Assembly (NCBI GenBank): GCA_015058625.1 | Contig: SVCA01000002.1 | Location: 365,195-429,194, forward strand | Origin: Pseudoselenomonas ruminantium | GTDB lineage: Bacteria; Bacillota; Negativicutes; Selenomonadales; Selenomonadaceae | DNA length: 64,000 nucleotides | Direction of reading: 5' to 3' | Part shown: piece after piece, positions 35,150 to 44,061 of the stretch | Position numbering within the stretch: position 1 is the first letter of the stretch | Layout of the letters: every line of letters starts with the position of its first letter | The notes under the pieces: generated by a model | The model's database searches: none | Told to the model about the DNA's origin: nothing | The model's input: the letters and a program-made list of their open reading frames with translations, nothing else | Translations under genes and position numbers: made by a program

Positions 35150-36061
35150 ATGAGAGAGGAGGATTTTCCCTGCCTGGGAGAGCCGGAACGCCCCATCACT
35201 GAAGACCTCTGCCGCAATGCCGGAGCAAGATATACCTCGGTGTTCAGCAAGGCGGAGGATATGGTGCGGGCGGCCTTGGAAGTCAAGCGGCTGAACCGCG
35301 ATGTCTGGGTGAAGCTGCCCTTCTGTGTAACCATCGAAGCCGAGGCCCTGGGGGCGGAGGTATCCCTTAATTCTCTGTACGGCGTGCCGGCGGTTACCCG
35401 TTTCCGTTATGAGCGGCTGGCAGATATTGAGGAATTGCCTCATTTGGATTTTTCCCAGGGGCGGCTGGCGGAGGTCTTGCGGGCGGCTGCCATTTTGCAG
35501 GCCCAGGGAGAAAATATCATGTTGAATATCGAAGGCCCCTTTACCGTTTTAGGTCAACTGATTTCGGCCAAGGAAATATACAAGGGGCTTTACCGGCAGC
35601 CCGGAAAGCTCCATCAGATATGCGCCCGGATTGGCAAGGAGCTGGCCCGTTATGCCCAGGAGGCAGAGTGCCATGGGGTAAGCCTGCTTTCCTATGCGGA
35701 TCCCACGGTGGCCAGTAGTCTGGTCTCGCCGCAGATTTACCAACAGATCTGCGGCAGGATCTCCTGGGAAGTGCTGAAGGAAATGGAAGCGGCCACGCAA
35801 AGGGTGGCTATACATCTTTGCAATGTCACTTCGGTGGGCTTTGAAAAAGCCGGCTTTTGTACCTCGGATAAGATAGCATTTGATGTGCTGCAGCTGACTT
35901 ATGGAGAAGCCTTGCTGGAAGCTATCCATAAGTCCCGCGGGCGTTTTTGGGGGCATGGCTGCGTGCAGCGGTCCTACAGTCCGCTTTGCAATGGGGGCGT
36001 GTATCAATTACAGCTTAGGGAATCACTGGCTGATGAGGAGGAAAGAAATTATGGCAACTGA
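35150..36061 (+). CDS. UroD-fold methyltransferase-like protein, 2 (divergent)
   Basis: 303 residues, shorter than its neighbours and divergent. The fold is recognisable (LPFCVTIEAEALGAEV, NIEGPFTVLGQLISA, SYADPTVASSLVSP), and a zinc-like HLCNVTSVGFEKAGFC offers His-x-Cys and a further Cys, but the C-terminal GCVQRS replaces the usual cysteine motif. It could be a second methyl-acceptor enzyme linked to the adjacent second corrinoid protein. ATG 35150 has AAAGGAGG. It overlaps the next gene by 11 bases. Confidence 0.78.
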   Translation: MREEDFPCLGEPERPITEDLCRNAGARYTSVFSKAEDMVRAALEVKRLNRDVWVKLPFCVTIEAEALGAEVSLNSLYGVPAVTRFRYERLADIEELPHLDFSQGRLAEVLRAAAILQAQGENIMLNIEGPFTVLGQLISAKEIYKGLYRQPGKLHQICARIGKELARYAQEAECHGVSLLSYADPTVASSLVSPQIYQQICGRISWEVLKEMEAATQRVAIHLCNVTSVGFEKAGFCTSDKIAFDVLQLTYGEALLEAIHKSRGRFWGHGCVQRSYSPLCNGGVYQLQLRESLADEEERNYGN

Positions 36062-36722
36062 GCAGGAACTGCACCAGGGACTCTATGAGGCTGTGGTGGA
36101 CATGGATGAAGACCGGGCGGCAGAACTGGCCCGCCAGGTGGTAGCAGAGGGTTACGATGCCTATGCGGCCATCGAAGATGGCCTTTCCCGGGGCATGGAC
36201 AAGGTGGGGGAGCTTTATGAGCAGGAGGAATATTTCATCCCGGAACTGCTGCTCTGTTCCGATGCCATGTATGCGGGCATCGATATCCTGAAACCCCATA
36301 TTGTCCGTCAGGAAAACAGCGAAAGACATGTGGTGGTCATTGGCGTGGTGGAAGGGGATACTCATGATATCGGTAAGAACCTCGTGAAGATCATGCTGGA
36401 AAGCGCCGGTTTTGAGGTTATCGACCTGGGGCGGGATATCAAGCCCCAGGCCTTCCTGCAGGCAGCCAAAGAGTATGAGGCCGAGATCATTGCCCTGTCC
36501 ACCCTGATGACCACAGCCATGCCGGCCATGAAGGAGGTCATTGACCTGCTGGAAGAAAAGCAGCTACGGGAAAACTACAAGGTGGTCATTGGCGGCGGTC
36601 CCATCTCGCCAGGCTTTGCCAAGAAAATAAAAGCCGATGCCTATGCGGTGAATGCGGCTGAAGCCGCCCGCATTGCCAAGGAACTGGTGGGACTGGAAGA
36701 AAAGGTCAGACAGACGGCTTAG
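36051..36722 (+). CDS. Corrinoid protein, methyltransferase-associated, 2
   Basis: 223 residues, paralogous to 31028 with the same cap plus B12-binding architecture. Base-off motif GDTHDIGKN, then STLMTTAM and GGGPIS. Presence of a second corrinoid carrier within the same operon suggests two methyl-donor reactions sharing one activator. ATG 36051 has AGGAGG upstream and lies within the tail of the previous gene. Confidence 0.93.
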   Translation: MATEQELHQGLYEAVVDMDEDRAAELARQVVAEGYDAYAAIEDGLSRGMDKVGELYEQEEYFIPELLLCSDAMYAGIDILKPHIVRQENSERHVVVIGVVEGDTHDIGKNLVKIMLESAGFEVIDLGRDIKPQAFLQAAKEYEAEIIALSTLMTTAMPAMKEVIDLLEEKQLRENYKVVIGGGPISPGFAKKIKADAYAVNAAEAARIAKELVGLEEKVRQTA

Positions 36723-36732
36723 GAGGATGCCT

Positions 36733-37755
36733 ATGAATGAACTATCGCCGAAAGAAAGACTGGACCGGGTGCTGGCAGGAAAAACGGTTGACCGCCCGCC
36801 GGTCATCTGCCCCGGCGGCATGATGAACAGCGCTACTACCGATGTGATGGATGAATGCGGGCTGTTTTTCCCGGAAGTGCATAAGAGTGCGGCGGACATG
36901 GCCAGGCTCTCCACGGCGGTGCAGCAGCGTACGGGTTTTGAGAACTTCGGTATTCCTTACTGCATGACCGTGGAAGCGGAAATCCTGGGCAGCGAGATCG
37001 ACTTTGGCAATCACGACTGCGAACCCAAGATTGCCAAGGAATACTATGCACATAGCGCCGATGTCATCCAGCGTGATCCGAAGGAATTGGTGAAAGAGGG
37101 GCGGATTGCGGCTATTGCGGAGGCTGGTTTTGCCATCAGCCGGCAGCAGCCGGATATTCCCGTTATCGGCAGCCTCACGGGACCGGTATCTACAGCGGCT
37201 TCCATCGTGGACCCCATGGTGTTCCTGAAGGAGCTGCGGAAGGATAAGGAGAATGCCCATCGGGTGCTGGATTATGTGACGGATTTCCTGATCGAATATG
37301 CCCGGGTGCTGGTGGACAGTGGTTTTTCGGTGATCACCATTGCAGATCCCACGGCCACGGGAGAAATCCTTGGCCCCAAGATGTTCGGTGACTACGCCGT
37401 ACCCTATCTCAACAAGCTGCTGGATGCCATCCATGCCATGGATACCAAGGCCATCGTGCATATCTGCGGGCGGCTGGACGCAGTGAAAAAGCCATTGTCC
37501 GCTATCCGGGGGGATGCCATCAGCACCGATGCCATGGTCAATCTGCTAGATATCAAAGAGGTGCGGGATGGCGGTGTGGTCATGGGCAATGTCAGCACCT
37601 TTGCCCTGCAGCTGCAGACACCAGATGTGATACAGCAGGTGACGGAACGGCTGGTGAACAATAAGATTGATATCATCAGCCCGGCCTGCGGCCTGTCTAC
37701 CAAAACTCCGGTGCAGAATATTGCGGCCATGACAGGCACTGTAAAATACAGTTGA
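36733..37755 (+). CDS. MtaA/CmuA-type methyltransferase (UroD fold), 3
   Basis: 340 residues. Zinc motif HICGRLD near residue 238 and C-terminal SPACGLSTKTPVQN with the third zinc-ligand cysteine, as in MtaA/MtbA. It resembles 29972 in architecture and ends the corrinoid operon. ATG 36733 has AGGAGG 6 bases upstream; the longer upstream frame overlaps 36051. Three UroD-fold enzymes in one operon suggest different methyl donors or acceptors. Confidence 0.9.
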   Translation: MNELSPKERLDRVLAGKTVDRPPVICPGGMMNSATTDVMDECGLFFPEVHKSAADMARLSTAVQQRTGFENFGIPYCMTVEAEILGSEIDFGNHDCEPKIAKEYYAHSADVIQRDPKELVKEGRIAAIAEAGFAISRQQPDIPVIGSLTGPVSTAASIVDPMVFLKELRKDKENAHRVLDYVTDFLIEYARVLVDSGFSVITIADPTATGEILGPKMFGDYAVPYLNKLLDAIHAMDTKAIVHICGRLDAVKKPLSAIRGDAISTDAMVNLLDIKEVRDGGVVMGNVSTFALQLQTPDVIQQVTERLVNNKIDIISPACGLSTKTPVQNIAAMTGTVKYS

Positions 37756-37782
37756 GGAAAAATTTTTGGGCAAATTTTGTTT

Positions 37783-37818
37783 ACACCTATTGACATGATT
37801 GGTGTAATACTGTAACAT
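37783..37818 (+). promoter_or_regulatory. Sulfur-regulon promoter/operator, copy 5 (amidohydrolase operon)
   Basis: TTGACA 37790-37795, 17 bases with GGTGTAATACTG, TAACAT 37813-37818. TACACC and GGTGTA form an inverted repeat about the -35 box. Confidence 0.85.
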
Positions 37819-37825
37819 AAGGTCA

Positions 37826-37899
37826 GCGTTAAACGAGGAAACTGACTGGAAGGACCAGAGGTTTTGCATAGAGGCAATTTCTATACAAAACCTCTTTTT
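37826..37899 (+). promoter_or_regulatory. Transcription attenuator, copy 3 (CTGG type)
   Basis: A weak CGT/ACG hairpin; antiterminator AAAC(37839)-TGA-CTGG-aagga-CCAG-AG-GTTT(37861-37864); terminator GAGGTTTTG...CAAAACCTC (37858-37894) with T5. Confidence 0.82.
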
Positions 37900-37927
37900 G
37901 GTTTCCGCAAGAAATGAGGTGATGGAT

Positions 37928-39133
37928 ATGCAGCATTGCGATACAGAATTTGCCAGGGAGAGCCGTCGCTATCTTCATCAGCACCCGGAGCTCAGCGGGC
38001 AGGAATACAATACGGCCAACTTTATTCGGGAAAAGCTGACGGAGTTTGGCATTGCGTATCAGAATGTCGGAGAGACGGGAACTTTTGCCTGGATAAAGGG
38101 GCGGCAGGATAACGGCCGGAAGATACTGCTGCGCGCGGATATCGACGCCCTGCCCATTGCAGAACAGACGAATCTTTCGTATAAGTCTGTAAATCCCGGG
38201 GTTATGCACGCCTGTGGACACGATATCCATGCAGCAGCCCTGTTGGCGGCGGCTAAGAAACTGGCTGAGGTGCAGGCAAGTTTTTCGGGCACGGTTCTCT
38301 TGGCCTTTCAGCAGGCGGAAGAATTTGGTCATGGCGCCCAGTATTTTCAGGAACAAGGGCTGCTGACTGGGTATGACCGAGCTTTCGGCGTGCATATCGC
38401 TCCTGATGTGCCGGTGGGGACAATCGTGCTCTCGCGCAAAGCCGATGCGGCTTCCTGTGATTTTTTTCGTATCACCCTTACGGGGCAGAAGGCGCATACT
38501 TCCAAACCCCATTTGGGACGTGACGCTCTGCAGGCCGGTGCGGTGCTGGTAGGAGAAATCGCTAAGCTTCCCAGCAGATTACTGCCAGCCTCGGAACCGG
38601 TCAATATTGGCATTGGTACCTTTAAGGCTGGTAATTCTTACAATATCATAGCGGATAGTGCCGTTATTGAAGGAAGTTTCCGAGCTTTTTCTGAAGACAG
38701 CCGCCAGCAGTTAAAGGAAAAAATCAGTGAGCTGGCGGATAGTACAGCTCTGGGCTATGGGGTGCAGGTATACTGCGAATACGAGTGCTTTGCTAAAGCG
38801 CTGATCAATGATGAGACAGCCCGGCAGGAAGTGGCTGACGTAGCAGCAAGTTTATGGGGACAGGATAAGGTGAAAATCAGCGAGCAGCCGCTTTTTGGCT
38901 TTGCGGCGGATGACTTTTCAGAGTATTTGCAGGTAAGCCCCGGGGCTTATGCCCATGTGGGTGTTTATCGAGAGGGTTCCGCTTCGGCCAGGGTACTGCA
39001 TAATGAGAAGCTGGCCCCCGCCGAGGAAGCCGTGGACATCGCCGCTGATTTGCATATTAACTATGCACTGGCATATTTAGGGAGGGATGGTTATGCCCAG
39101 GTCGGACCGGGTCAAGCTGAAGGAATCTATTAA
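37928..39133 (+). CDS. M20-family N-acyl amino acid amidohydrolase
   Basis: Dizinc hydrolase of the IAA-amino-acid/hippurate hydrolase subfamily, 401 residues. Metal and catalytic segments HACGHDIHAAALL (about residue 98), QQAEEFGHGA (acid-base Glu), and the dimerisation domain are visible. Substrates are N-acylated amino acids. In Bacillus subtilis M20 enzymes under sulfur control remove N-acetyl groups from S-substituted cysteines, which is the likely type of role here given the sulfur operator and attenuator. ATG 37928 has GAGGT upstream; ATG 37922 is possible. Confidence 0.88.
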   Translation: MQHCDTEFARESRRYLHQHPELSGQEYNTANFIREKLTEFGIAYQNVGETGTFAWIKGRQDNGRKILLRADIDALPIAEQTNLSYKSVNPGVMHACGHDIHAAALLAAAKKLAEVQASFSGTVLLAFQQAEEFGHGAQYFQEQGLLTGYDRAFGVHIAPDVPVGTIVLSRKADAASCDFFRITLTGQKAHTSKPHLGRDALQAGAVLVGEIAKLPSRLLPASEPVNIGIGTFKAGNSYNIIADSAVIEGSFRAFSEDSRQQLKEKISELADSTALGYGVQVYCEYECFAKALINDETARQEVADVAASLWGQDKVKISEQPLFGFAADDFSEYLQVSPGAYAHVGVYREGSASARVLHNEKLAPAEEAVDIAADLHINYALAYLGRDGYAQVGPGQAEGIY

Positions 39134-39890
39134 ACGTCGGGCTAAGGCTATGGATATCAATATGCTGGGAATTGCTCCTGTGGAACGTTGGGAGCAGGAG
39201 CCGCATCAAAGTGCGGAATTTTGGCCGCAGAATATCTGGCCCTGGAGCCGCAATGTCATCGTCATGGGCATGCAGATTATGCCCTCGATGATTGAGACAA
39301 CGCCATCCGTTGTTTATTCGGAGCTTTACAATACCACCAATCGCTTGCTGGATAATGCCGCCTATCGCATAGCCAACTTCCTCAATGAAGCAGGTTATCG
39401 GGCGCATTTCTTTCCGCGGGATTGTTACGGGGATATATCGGCACTGGTCAAGCGGCCGGAGGCGGCCTTTTCGCAGGTGTTGGCAGGACTCTATGCGGGC
39501 CTGGGGACGGTTGGCATGAATCATACGCTGCTCACGAAGAAATACGGTTCCCGTATTCGGCTGGTATCGGTGATTACCGATGCGGACTTGCCCGCAGACC
39601 ATATGATAAAAAAGGATATTTGTGTGGGCTGTCAGATTTGTGTCAAGGCGTGCCCGCAGCAGGTCTTTTCGCCGGTTCCGGGGCAGGTTATCGCAAAGAT
39701 GGACAAGCATAAATGCGCCCTGTGCCATCAACAGCTCAAACAGGAGTTTCATTATCCCTGTGGCCGCTGTATCGCTGCCTGTCCCGTGGGGGAGGATAAG
39801 AAGCGCTATGGCAGAGAAGCCATCAGCGCCGCTGGTATTTTGCATTGCCGCGATTTTGGCGCTGCCGATGTCGGGACCATTGTCCGATAA
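39093..39890 (+). CDS. Double-cluster [4Fe-4S] oxidoreductase-like protein (QueG-related)
   Basis: 265 residues. C-terminal ferredoxin part has CVGCQICVKACP and a second CALCHQ...CGRCIAACP cluster motif, as in epoxyqueuosine reductase QueG and related reductive proteins; the N-terminal half resembles their corrin- or flavin-facing domain but is shorter than QueG (about 380 residues). It overlaps the M20 gene by about 40 bases, and so belongs to the same operon. Its substrate is unknown; a reductive step on a sulfur or epoxide group is possible. Confidence 0.75.
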   Translation: MPRSDRVKLKESIKRRAKAMDINMLGIAPVERWEQEPHQSAEFWPQNIWPWSRNVIVMGMQIMPSMIETTPSVVYSELYNTTNRLLDNAAYRIANFLNEAGYRAHFFPRDCYGDISALVKRPEAAFSQVLAGLYAGLGTVGMNHTLLTKKYGSRIRLVSVITDADLPADHMIKKDICVGCQICVKACPQQVFSPVPGQVIAKMDKHKCALCHQQLKQEFHYPCGRCIAACPVGEDKKRYGREAISAAGILHCRDFGAADVGTIVR

Positions 39891-39910
39891 GGGGAATTAG
39901 GGGAAGGATT

Positions 39911-41092
39911 GTGATAAAAATGCCAGTATTAGCAAGCAGGACAAAAACGTTTACGGACTCGGTTATTCGCCGGATGACAAGAGTATCGCTAAAATATGAT
40001 GCCATCAATTTAAGCCAAGGTTTCCCCGATTGGGAGCCACCGCAGGCTTTAAGACAGCGGCTGGCAGAAGTGGCCGCCGCGGGGCCCCATCAGTATTCCA
40101 TTACCTGGGGAGCGGAAAATTTCCGGCAGGCCCTGGCGCAAAAGCAGGAGCATTTTACAGGTTTAGCCGTAAATCCTGCAACAGAAATTGTCACCACCTG
40201 TGGCGGCACAGAAGCCATGATGACGGCAGTCATGAGCGTGACAGAGCCGGGGGATAGAGTGGTGGTGTTTTCGCCATTCTATGAAAACTATGGGGCCGAT
40301 GCTATTCTTTGTGGCGCAGAGCCCGTCTATGTCCCCTTAAAGCCGCCAACCTATGACTTTGATGTTGACGCGCTGGAAGCGGCTTTTCGTCAGCATCCCA
40401 AGGCGTTGATTCTTTGTAACCCGTCTAACCCTTCTGGCAAGGTGTTTACGCGGCAGGAATTACAGGTAATTGCTGACCTGGCGGAAAAATACGATGTCTG
40501 GGTAATTACGGATGAAGTCTATGAGCATATCGTCTATGCGCCCTATCAGCATATATATTTTGCCACGTTGCCCCGGATGTGGGAACGGACGATTTCCTGC
40601 GGGTCACTTTCTAAAACCTACTCCATAACGGGCTGGCGGCTGGGCTATGTCATTGCGCCGGCAGCGGTCATTGAAGTGGCTAGAAAAGTGCATGATTTTC
40701 TGACGGTGGGGGCGGCCGCCCCCTTGCAGGAAGCCGCAGTGGTGGGCCTCCAATTCGGTGATGAATACTATGAAGAGCTCAAAGCGCATTATACCAAACG
40801 CCGGACCTTATTACTAAATGGTCTTCGGGATATTGGCCTCTCGTTTACTGAACCGCAGGGGGCCTATTACGTGATGGTGGATATTTCTGAATTTGGCTAT
40901 GACAGCGATACGGAGTTTTGTGAAGTGCTGGCTGAAAAAGTCGGCGTGGGTGCGGTGCCGGGCTCTGCCTTTTTCCATGAAGATATCAATAGCTACATGC
41001 GGCTGCATTTTGCCAAGAACGAGGACACTTTACAGGCAGCACTGGAACGGCTGTCTGACATCTATAAAAAGATACCACGGCAGACGCGGTGA
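39911..41092 (+). CDS. Class I/II PLP aminotransferase, methionine-type
   Basis: 393 residues with the AAT_I fold: LSQGFPDWEPP (YbdL/KAT-like opening), CNPSNPSGKV, TDEVYEH, SLSKTYSITGWRLG with the PLP lysine, and MRLHFAKNE near the end. YbdL-type enzymes prefer methionine and kynurenine, so removal of the amino group of methionine or a thio-analogue is plausible in this sulfur operon. GTG 39911 is chosen (AAGGA site); ATG 39920 is a close alternative. Confidence 0.85.
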   Translation: MIKMPVLASRTKTFTDSVIRRMTRVSLKYDAINLSQGFPDWEPPQALRQRLAEVAAAGPHQYSITWGAENFRQALAQKQEHFTGLAVNPATEIVTTCGGTEAMMTAVMSVTEPGDRVVVFSPFYENYGADAILCGAEPVYVPLKPPTYDFDVDALEAAFRQHPKALILCNPSNPSGKVFTRQELQVIADLAEKYDVWVITDEVYEHIVYAPYQHIYFATLPRMWERTISCGSLSKTYSITGWRLGYVIAPAAVIEVARKVHDFLTVGAAAPLQEAAVVGLQFGDEYYEELKAHYTKRRTLLLNGLRDIGLSFTEPQGAYYVMVDISEFGYDSDTEFCEVLAEKVGVGAVPGSAFFHEDINSYMRLHFAKNEDTLQAALERLSDIYKKIPRQTR

Positions 41093-41103
41093 GGAGCAGG
41101 CAT

Positions 41104-41212
41104 ATGGTTAAGATAAAAATATCGGCCACCAGATAAACATAGTATCACGGATATTTTGACAGCGATAACGGTGGCAGAAAAGTATGTGAAAGAAAGACGA
41201 ACTGACGGTTAA
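41104..41212 (+). other. Possible gene remnant upstream of metQ leader
   Basis: A short frame MVKIKISATR ends at TAA (41134-41136); a shifted frame ending at TAA 41210-41212 reads KHSITDILTAITVAEKYVKE. Together they look like a broken small gene, but no family is recognised. Confidence 0.25.
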
Positions 41213-41239
41213 AGAGAAATTTATGTGTAAATATCATTA

Positions 41240-41275
41240 ATGCCTATTGACATAGTGGGTGTAATAGTGTAACAT
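41240..41275 (+). promoter_or_regulatory. Sulfur-regulon promoter/operator, copy 6 (metQNI)
   Basis: TTGACA 41247-41252, 17 bases with GGTGTAATAGTG, TAACAT 41270-41275. Confidence 0.85.
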
Positions 41276-41283
41276 GAGTTCAT

Positions 41284-41358
41284 CGCCAAATGGCGGAGAA
41301 ACTGACTGGAAGAACCAGAGGTTTTGCATAGGATATTTTTCTGTGCAAAACCTCTTTT
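41284..41358 (+). promoter_or_regulatory. Transcription attenuator, copy 4 (CTGG type)
   Basis: Hairpin CGCC/GGCG (41284-41295); antiterminator AAAC(41299)-TGA-CTGG-aagaa-CCAG-AG-GTTT(41321-41324); terminator GAGGTTTTGCATAGG...CTGTGCAAAACCTC (41318-41354) with T4. The next 125 bases to metQ can form extra hairpins (GCTAAC/GTTAGC) but hold no gene. Confidence 0.85.
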
Positions 41359-41486
41359 ATTTTGTCTGTTTTGCAAGCACAGGCTAAGCTTTCGGGCAGG
41401 AGTTTACCGCTAACGGCAATCGCAGTTAGCGCCACGCTGACTTAGGCGGGCGGTTTAATTGATGGCAGAACCAAGAAAGAGGGTTG

Positions 41487-42320
41487 ATGATGATGAAGAA
41501 ATTGGTCAAGGGATTATTATTTACGTTATTGCTGGTGCTGGGCGTTATGGCCGCAGGCTGTGGGGATAATAAAGCCGCCGATGTTCAGAAGGTGCGAATT
41601 GGTGTGTCCGGTGCAGCAGAGGAAGTCATTTGGAAACCGGTCATAGATAAGTTTAAGGAGAAAAATGTGGCGATTGAGCTGGTGGTCTTTACGGATTATA
41701 CGCAGCCCAATGCCGCGCTTGCCAACAAGGAAATTGAACTCAATGCCTTCCAGCATCATAAGTATTTGAACAATGAAATCAAGAAACATGGCTATGAGAT
41801 TACAGCGATTGGCGATACCATGCTATCGGCACTGAATCTGTACTCGAAGAACGTCCATGACATCAAGGATATTAAGCCGGGAGATAAGATTGCCGTACCC
41901 AATGATACGGTAAATTTTGGCCGTGCCCTCAGCGTGCTGCAGGCAGCGGGACTTATCCGCTTAAAGAGCACGGCTGGTTCCACGCCGGAGCTTAGTGATA
42001 TTGAGGAAAATATAGCCAAGATTGAAATTGTACAGGTGGATGCATCCCAGACGGCTTCCTTGCTGCCCGATGTAGCGGCTGCGATTATTAATGGTCAGTT
42101 CGCCGTGGACGCAGGTCTGGTGCCGGATAAAGATGCTATTTTCCAGGATGGTGTGCAGAACTACAAGGGCAATGACTTTATCAACGTGATTGCTGCGCGT
42201 ACGGAGGACAAGGACAAGGAACTCTATAAAGAAATTGTCAAGGCTTATCAGTCGGAAAAGACCAAGGAAATCTATAAGAAAGATTTCCACGGTCAGTACA
42301 TTCCGGCCTGGGATCGTTAA
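41487..42320 (+). CDS. metQ: Methionine ABC transporter substrate-binding lipoprotein
   Basis: 277 residues of the NlpA/MetQ family. Lipoprotein signal with lipobox MAAGC (about residues 20-24), then VRIGVSGAAEEVIWKPVID and the methionine-site residues typical of the family (FTDYTQPN, ELNAFQHHKYLN, VPNDTVNFGRAL). It captures methionine, and in some species D-methionine or derivatives, for MetNI. Four consecutive start-like codons make the exact start uncertain by a few residues. Confidence 0.93.
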   Translation: MMMKKLVKGLLFTLLLVLGVMAAGCGDNKAADVQKVRIGVSGAAEEVIWKPVIDKFKEKNVAIELVVFTDYTQPNAALANKEIELNAFQHHKYLNNEIKKHGYEITAIGDTMLSALNLYSKNVHDIKDIKPGDKIAVPNDTVNFGRALSVLQAAGLIRLKSTAGSTPELSDIEENIAKIEIVQVDASQTASLLPDVAAAIINGQFAVDAGLVPDKDAIFQDGVQNYKGNDFINVIAARTEDKDKELYKEIVKAYQSEKTKEIYKKDFHGQYIPAWDR

Positions 42321-42338
42321 TGAAGTGAGGTGGCAGGG

Positions 42339-43379
42339 ATGATTGTCTTAAAGGATGTTAATAAGACATTTACCATCAAGGACAAGCAGGTAACGGCTGT
42401 GCAGGATGTGAATCTGACGATTGCCGATAAAGAAATTTACGGCATTATCGGCTTTTCGGGGGCAGGCAAGTCTACGCTCGTGCGCTGTATCAATCTGCTC
42501 GAACGGCCGACCTCCGGCAGCGTTATGGTGAATGGTGTGGATATGCTCAGCTTGTCGCCCAAGGAACTGCGGGAACAGCGCAAGAAAATCGGCATGATTT
42601 TCCAGCAGTTTAATCTGATGCCATCCCGAACTGTCGCGCAGAACATCGCCCTGCCCATTGAAAATTCCGGTTTATCCAAAGAAGAAATTGTCCAAAAGGT
42701 AAATAAACTATTGGCTTTTGTGGAACTGGAAGACCGGGCGGCGGCCTATCCGTCACAGCTTTCCGGCGGACAGAAACAGCGCGTGGCGATTGCCCGGGCA
42801 CTGGCGACAGACCCGGAAATCCTGCTCTGTGATGAAGCGACCAGCGCTCTTGACCCGCAGACGACCAAATCCATTTTACGCCTGCTAAACCGTTTGAATA
42901 CGGAACTGGGCATCACCGTGGTTGTCATCACCCATGAAATGGATGTCATCAAGAAATTGTGCCATCGCGTGGCGGTCATGGAGCATGGCCGGGTCGTAGA
43001 GGAAAATACGGTGTATTCGCTCTTTGCCCAGCCTGTGCAGCCCATTACCAAAAGTTTTATCAATACCACCTCCAATCTTGCGGAAATCTATCAGCTGATT
43101 GAGGACAATGCGGAGATTGCGGAGCTTTCTGCGGATGAACAGTTGGTGAAGATGCGCTATCAGGAAACGAATGTATCAGAACCTTTGATTTCCTATATTT
43201 CCAAGAAATTTGATGTGACGGTCAATATCCTGTTCAGCGATGTCGAGCTGGTGGAGGGGCTGCCGTTAGGCGGTACGGTTGCCATCTTGAAAGGGGCGCG
43301 TAACCAGCTGCGGGAGGCACTTGACTATGTGAGCGGACGCAATGTGACGGTGGAGGTGATTAAAGATGGAGCTGCTTAA
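42339..43379 (+). CDS. metN: Methionine ABC transporter ATP-binding protein
   Basis: 346 residues: Walker A GFSGAGKST, signature LSGGQKQR, Walker B ILLCDEATSALD, H-loop VITHEMD. The C-terminal NIL/C2 domain (from about residue 265) binds methionine and inhibits transport when methionine is plentiful, adding feedback on top of transcript control. ATG 42339 is preferred over GTG 42330. It overlaps metI by 14 bases. Confidence 0.95.
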   Translation: MIVLKDVNKTFTIKDKQVTAVQDVNLTIADKEIYGIIGFSGAGKSTLVRCINLLERPTSGSVMVNGVDMLSLSPKELREQRKKIGMIFQQFNLMPSRTVAQNIALPIENSGLSKEEIVQKVNKLLAFVELEDRAAAYPSQLSGGQKQRVAIARALATDPEILLCDEATSALDPQTTKSILRLLNRLNTELGITVVVITHEMDVIKKLCHRVAVMEHGRVVEENTVYSLFAQPVQPITKSFINTTSNLAEIYQLIEDNAEIAELSADEQLVKMRYQETNVSEPLISYISKKFDVTVNILFSDVELVEGLPLGGTVAILKGARNQLREALDYVSGRNVTVEVIKDGAA

Positions 43380-44043
43380 TACCGTATTTCCGAATCTGAT
43401 GCAGAAACTGCCGGAGTTTTATCAAGCAATTATTGATACCTTTGTCATGGTGGGGATTTCGGGCAGTATTTCCTTTATATTGGGCATTATCTTTGGCGTG
43501 GTGCTGATTGTCACGAAACCGGGCGGCATTTTGGAACGCCATACAATCTATCAAGTGGTGGATAAATCCATCAATGCCTTCCGTTCCGTGCCCTTTATCA
43601 TCCTATTGACATTGCTTCTGCCCGTGACCAGAATGGTGGTAGGCACTGGTATTGGAGTGAAGGGAGCCATTATTCCTTTGGTTTGTGGTATCGTACCGTT
43701 CTTTTCCCGTCAGGTGGAATCGGCTTTGACGGAAATCGGCAGTGGCGTGATTGAGGCGGCACAGGCGATGGGGCTCAGTCCGTGGGAAGTTATCTTCAAG
43801 GTTTATCTGCGGGAAAGCATTGCGCCGATTGTACGCGCGATAACGCTTACTACCGTCAGTCTGATAGGCCTTACCGCTATGGCGGGGGCGGTAGGTGCCG
43901 GCGGCTTGGGCGATTTTGCCATCAAATACGGGCATAACCGTTTTCAGGAGGATGTGACGGTGGGCACGGTCATTGTATTGGTGGCAATTGTCTGCCTGAT
44001 TCAATTCCTGGGCAATAAACTGGCCGCGAAGAATACACATTGA
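43366..44043 (+). CDS. metI: Methionine ABC transporter permease
   Basis: 225-residue inner-membrane permease with five predicted helices and the ATPase-docking EAAQAMGLSPWEVIFKVYLR segment near residue 125. Length and order metQ-metN-metI are those of the MetNIQ transporter. Start overlaps metN by 14 bases. Confidence 0.95.
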   Translation: MELLNTVFPNLMQKLPEFYQAIIDTFVMVGISGSISFILGIIFGVVLIVTKPGGILERHTIYQVVDKSINAFRSVPFIILLTLLLPVTRMVVGTGIGVKGAIIPLVCGIVPFFSRQVESALTEIGSGVIEAAQAMGLSPWEVIFKVYLRESIAPIVRAITLTTVSLIGLTAMAGAVGAGGLGDFAIKYGHNRFQEDVTVGTVIVLVAIVCLIQFLGNKLAAKNTH

Positions 44044-44061
44044 GAATTGAGGGGAAAGTTT

